64,000 bases of DNA from Bretschneidera sinensis (taxonomy: Eukaryota; Streptophyta; Magnoliopsida; Brassicales; Akaniaceae). The position numbers and the translations under genes are program-made. The notes beneath the pieces are model-generated. The model made no database searches and was not told where the DNA came from. It saw only the letters and a program-made list of their open reading frames with translations. Location of the stretch: contig CM043698.1 in assembly GCA_023935145.1 (NCBI GenBank), forward strand, positions 37,091,501 to 37,155,500. Direction: 5' to 3'. Below, piece after piece: positions 60,716 to 64,000 of this stretch; position 1 is the first letter of the stretch, and every line of letters begins with the position of its first letter.

Positions 60716-61705
60716 AGCTGAGAGCTTCTCCCTCTCTTATATGCCTTCACATTGTCGTCGTTGTCAACGTATTGTCAATGCTTATCAAGACTTCTAAGAT
60801 TAGGTTTTCTAACACTTTGTTGGCATATTTCTACCATTACAGATTTAAGTATCCAGTAGCACAGAAGAGTTGCTTTAAACTATTAACTAAATAGGGTTCC
60901 ATTAGGTGCCCCACCCCCCCCCCCCCCCTCCTGTATTATTCTCTTACAACACTCGAGGGCTAATGCTCTTTATGAGAACCTCGTTGTATTATTCTCATAC
61001 AGATGAGATCCTCTCTTTTGACAGGAGAGAATTTAAATGTACCGCAGCAATCTTTATTAGAACCTCTTTTATTTAACCACTTGTATTTATGTCTATCCTG
61101 CAATTGGGTTTACTCATTCATTTCATGTGTGGAACGGTGGATTTGGTTACTCATCTGTTTCATGTGTTGAGTGGTGAAGGCGTCTCTTTGAATCACAACA
61201 TTTGCAGTCGTATCATGGACAAAAGTGCAATGACTCACCTTGTTATTGTATATTATTTTGGAAAGTGCTTCGAGGTAAGCAGGAAAGTTTGTGAGCATGA
61301 AATCGGCGTTTCTTTGGGTGTAGTGGTCTCGAAGGTTGAGAATCAAATTCAAATGTGAGGTGGCTTTTGAATCTATCATCAATAAAATCAACAAAACATA
61401 TCTCAACCAGTTATAAGTCCGACTTATCAGATTATGACAAATCAATAAAGTGTTCATTGACAAATATTAATTTTTAAAATTTTTAACCTCACAGTAGATC
61501 CCATTTTATTTATGTAACACAAGTTAATGGGTCGAGTCTACGACTGCCCTGGTGGGCCAATTTGGGCCCATCCAAAAGTTTCTCCCATTGCATCACTGAA
61601 CAGCCACACAGGTCCTATTAAATGTTTTTTTTTTCTTGCGCAATCAAAATCATCTTAGTCCTGCAAGTACAAATTTCAGAATTACGCCGAAAGAGAATTT
61701 GAAAA
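60716..61705. other. UGE 3' flank, no gene seen
   Basis: Includes the UGE 3' UTR with a run of 15 C (about 60914-60928). The frames at 61089-61358 and 61110-61463 are on opposite strands of the same non-coding text. Confidence 0.55.
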
Positions 61706-61895
61706 GATGGAATGTAATTCTTAAGATTCGGTTTTGTATGAATTATTATAAAATTTATTAGTAATCATAAAAAAATTAAATAATAATTATTTTAAAAAAT
61801 TAAAAAATAAAATTATTTTTTAATTTCTTATGATTATTAATAGATTTTTTTGATTTTTTTTTATTGATGGTACCATTCGAAATTATATTCTATCA
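61706..61895. mobile_element. Small foldback (MITE-like) element
   Basis: The left end GATGGAATGTAATTC and the right end, read on the minus strand GATAGAATATAATTTCGAAT, are inverted-repeat partners. So are TTATTAGTAATCATAA and its partner TTATGATTATTAATAG near 61838. About 190 bp, AT-rich, non-coding. Class not assigned. Confidence 0.5.
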
Positions 61896-64000
61896 GGTAA
61901 AAGGTTCAATTTATTATTTTTAAATTATCATTTTAGAGGAAAAATAATTTTTAATGATCAATAACGGATCAAAACAAAGCTTTTGAACATAAAAGTGTAT
62001 TATTCTTCTGCATTCTCGCCTTGTCAATATGCCCGTTGGGGGCTTAAAAATGGTTCGAAAAAATTCATATTCTTGGAATCTTTGGTAATCAGGACCCAGC
62101 AATGCAAAATGTCAACATTTTCTCCAATCATGCAACTTTGATTCCTAAATGATAATTATGCATAGCAACATTTTCTCCAATGATACTATAGTTTGGGCAC
62201 GCGCTTTTCTGTTGTCATTGACGCATTATAATTAATTTTTTATTACTTTAATTTTATTATTTTAAGTAATTAGTTACTGTATTATTTTGAAAATATAAAA
62301 TTAAATACTAAAAAATAATAAATTTCAATGTTTCAAAACTTATGACTCGTCTCCCAAAGAAAAAAAAGGCTTCACTCAATATTTTCACCTTTGAAAGCAT
62401 ATGATACTGCAAGAGCAATTGTGTTTTTTTGGTGGGGGATAATTATAAAGCCAATGAAATTAATTTTGAAAAATAATACTTTATGTAAATAATTAAGATA
62501 TGGTTAGTAAAGTCATTTTTGAAAGCAATTATGCCATTCTTATATTTTCAAAACCAGATATTGTTTGCATTAGGAAAAACAAAAACTGTGCCACTGTTTT
62601 GTTGTTTTTCAAAACACCTTTTGTTTCATACATTTTCTCTTAAGACAGTGCTAGATACACGCTTTAAAAAGTTGCGGGAATGTTTGGGAACACTTTTTTG
62701 TTTTTTTGTCTTCAAAAACTTATTTTGAAAATAAAAGTACAGAAATATTGTTTTCAGATTTTTTTTATACAAATATGTTTAAATAATTATACTTTGAAAA
62801 TATTTTTAAAAACATAAAATAATAAAAAATTGTTTAGATAACTAAGATGAGTACATATGGGTTGCTCGGGATTCAAGTCGTACAGATCTCCCATCACTCA
62901 AGTGATGCTCGACATCCGAATCATTTAAAACTTGGATCGTTTAGGTTTTAAATCATTTAAATCATAATTGGAACGAGTTTCGACAACAAAAATAATTGTT
63001 ATTTGTTTTTTCAAAGCTTTTAGAGTTTAAACTACCTCTCTCAATTTTTAAACTATATATCAAACATATTCCAAAATCTATGATATTTTTGTTTTAATTT
63101 ATATTTTTATCTTTTTCGTCGTTAAAAGACATAACGACGACTCCAACTCTTTATTCCTGTGTATAACAATGCTCCTTGGTATTATTTTTGTTCTTAAAAA
63201 CTGTATCAATACAGTTTTAAGCTATAAAAACAAATTCTCAATCACATGTCAAACCACAAAAAAAGTGTGATGAAGCCCCAATCGTTTCCCCAGCCTCAAA
63301 TGCATCTTCACACCGCGTGTGAAGCACATAAATGGTTCAAGTCATGTTTGATGGTTTTTTTATATTTAATTTAGTGTAAAATATAATTATATTTTTTCTG
63401 TTCTAATGTATTTTCAGATATTTTCAGGTTTTTTGAAAATTGATATTATTCTCAAATGTTTTAATTGATGTAATAGTTATATTTAAATTAAAAAATAATA
63501 AAAAAATTCAATGAAATTTATTGTATGACAATCACATAAATATATAATATGAAATTTGTGTTGTTGCTTTATTGAGGTGTGAATTATTTATTACCTATAC
63601 ATCATGAATAATATTAAAAGGGTACTAATGAAAATTTTGACGGAGAATGAGTTTATCCTTTTTAAAAAAATTATAATTACTACTTTGAAAGGGTAGTTAC
63701 CTGAAATGTGTTTTTGAAAAATAAAAAATAAAAAAGCATATGCACCTTTTCAAGTTAGTGATCACCGTCGTCAACCATTCCGTAGAAAAAATACTAGAAA
63801 GTGACTTTGCATCGAATTTCTCGCGAGTATTAGAATCTAACCGCTATATCCCTTGAACCGGCTTTGCAGCTCCCCTTGTCCCGTTACCTGGTCATTTGTC
63901 TCTTTAATTCAAAACAGAGGCAAAACAACAGTAATAAAAACCCATTACTCTTATCTCATATTATAACGCGCTTCTTCTTTAGTCTTTAACCCAATTTATA
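61896..64000. other. AT-rich spacer, no gene seen
   Basis: No recognisable coding content. The last ~250 bp becomes less AT-rich (63770-63960), as before a gene, but no start is visible within the window. Confidence 0.5.

Overview
This window is nuclear DNA from a flowering plant, most likely a eudicot. The evidence is AT-rich intergenic sequence, plant-style short exons with GT-AG introns, a chloroplast NDH-complex subunit (NdhS) encoded in the nucleus, plant Ty1/copia elements primed by initiator tRNA-Met, and many small foldback elements (MITEs). I cannot name the species.

Layout. 1-1455 (+): C-terminal exons of a UBR7-type PHD/UBR-box ubiquitin ligase whose 5' part lies outside the window. 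2942-7756 (-): a very young Ty1/copia retrotransposon with indistinguishable LTRs and a 5-bp target duplication, its polyprotein broken by two in-frame stops. 8.2-11.2 kb: a foldback element and two families of tandem duplications. 12393-12731 (+) and 15304-15708 (-): two small uncharacterised plant proteins in convergent orientation that share a core motif. 20094-24764 (+): an older, decayed copia element. 25483-27728 (+): a tiny three-exon gene for a KGD4/MRPS36-like protein. 28069-28788 (-): NdhS. 31540-34267 (+): a seven-exon coiled-coil plus PH-domain protein. 35018-35679: a long near-complete inverted repeat. About 36.5-39.3 kb: remnant of a Ty3/gypsy-like 3' end and LTR with 70-bp tandem repeats. 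40434-40505 (+): a frameshifted first exon resembling a mitochondrial nucleoside diphosphate kinase, with no other exon found. 41917-42980: a Mutator-like nonautonomous element with long TIRs. 43.3-47.5 kb (+): a UIEF-type UAP56-interacting mRNA export factor. 48865-48937 (+): tRNA-Ala(CGC). 49185-54072 (+): a twelve-exon predicted plastid protein with a helical-repeat N-terminus, zinc ribbon, hydrophobic segments and coiled coil. 56979-60715 (+): UDP-glucose 4-epimerase, nine exons. 60.7-64 kb: no gene seen.

These are ordinary, separately transcribed plant genes and not one pathway. From memory, the order UBR7-like, small proteins, NdhS, PH protein, NDP kinase, UIEF, UGE parallels Arabidopsis chromosome 4 around At4g23860-At4g23920. 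The UIEF-to-UGE interval here also holds a tRNA and the plastid-protein gene. If that parallel holds, the window is a conserved block in which the NDP kinase has been reduced to a relic and in which retrotransposons and MITEs have expanded the spacers. I found no sign of a novel multi-gene system. The observations most worth following up are the NDP kinase relic, the 660-bp foldback, the paired small lipid-anchor-type proteins, and the young copia element that carries stops despite its unmarked LTRs.
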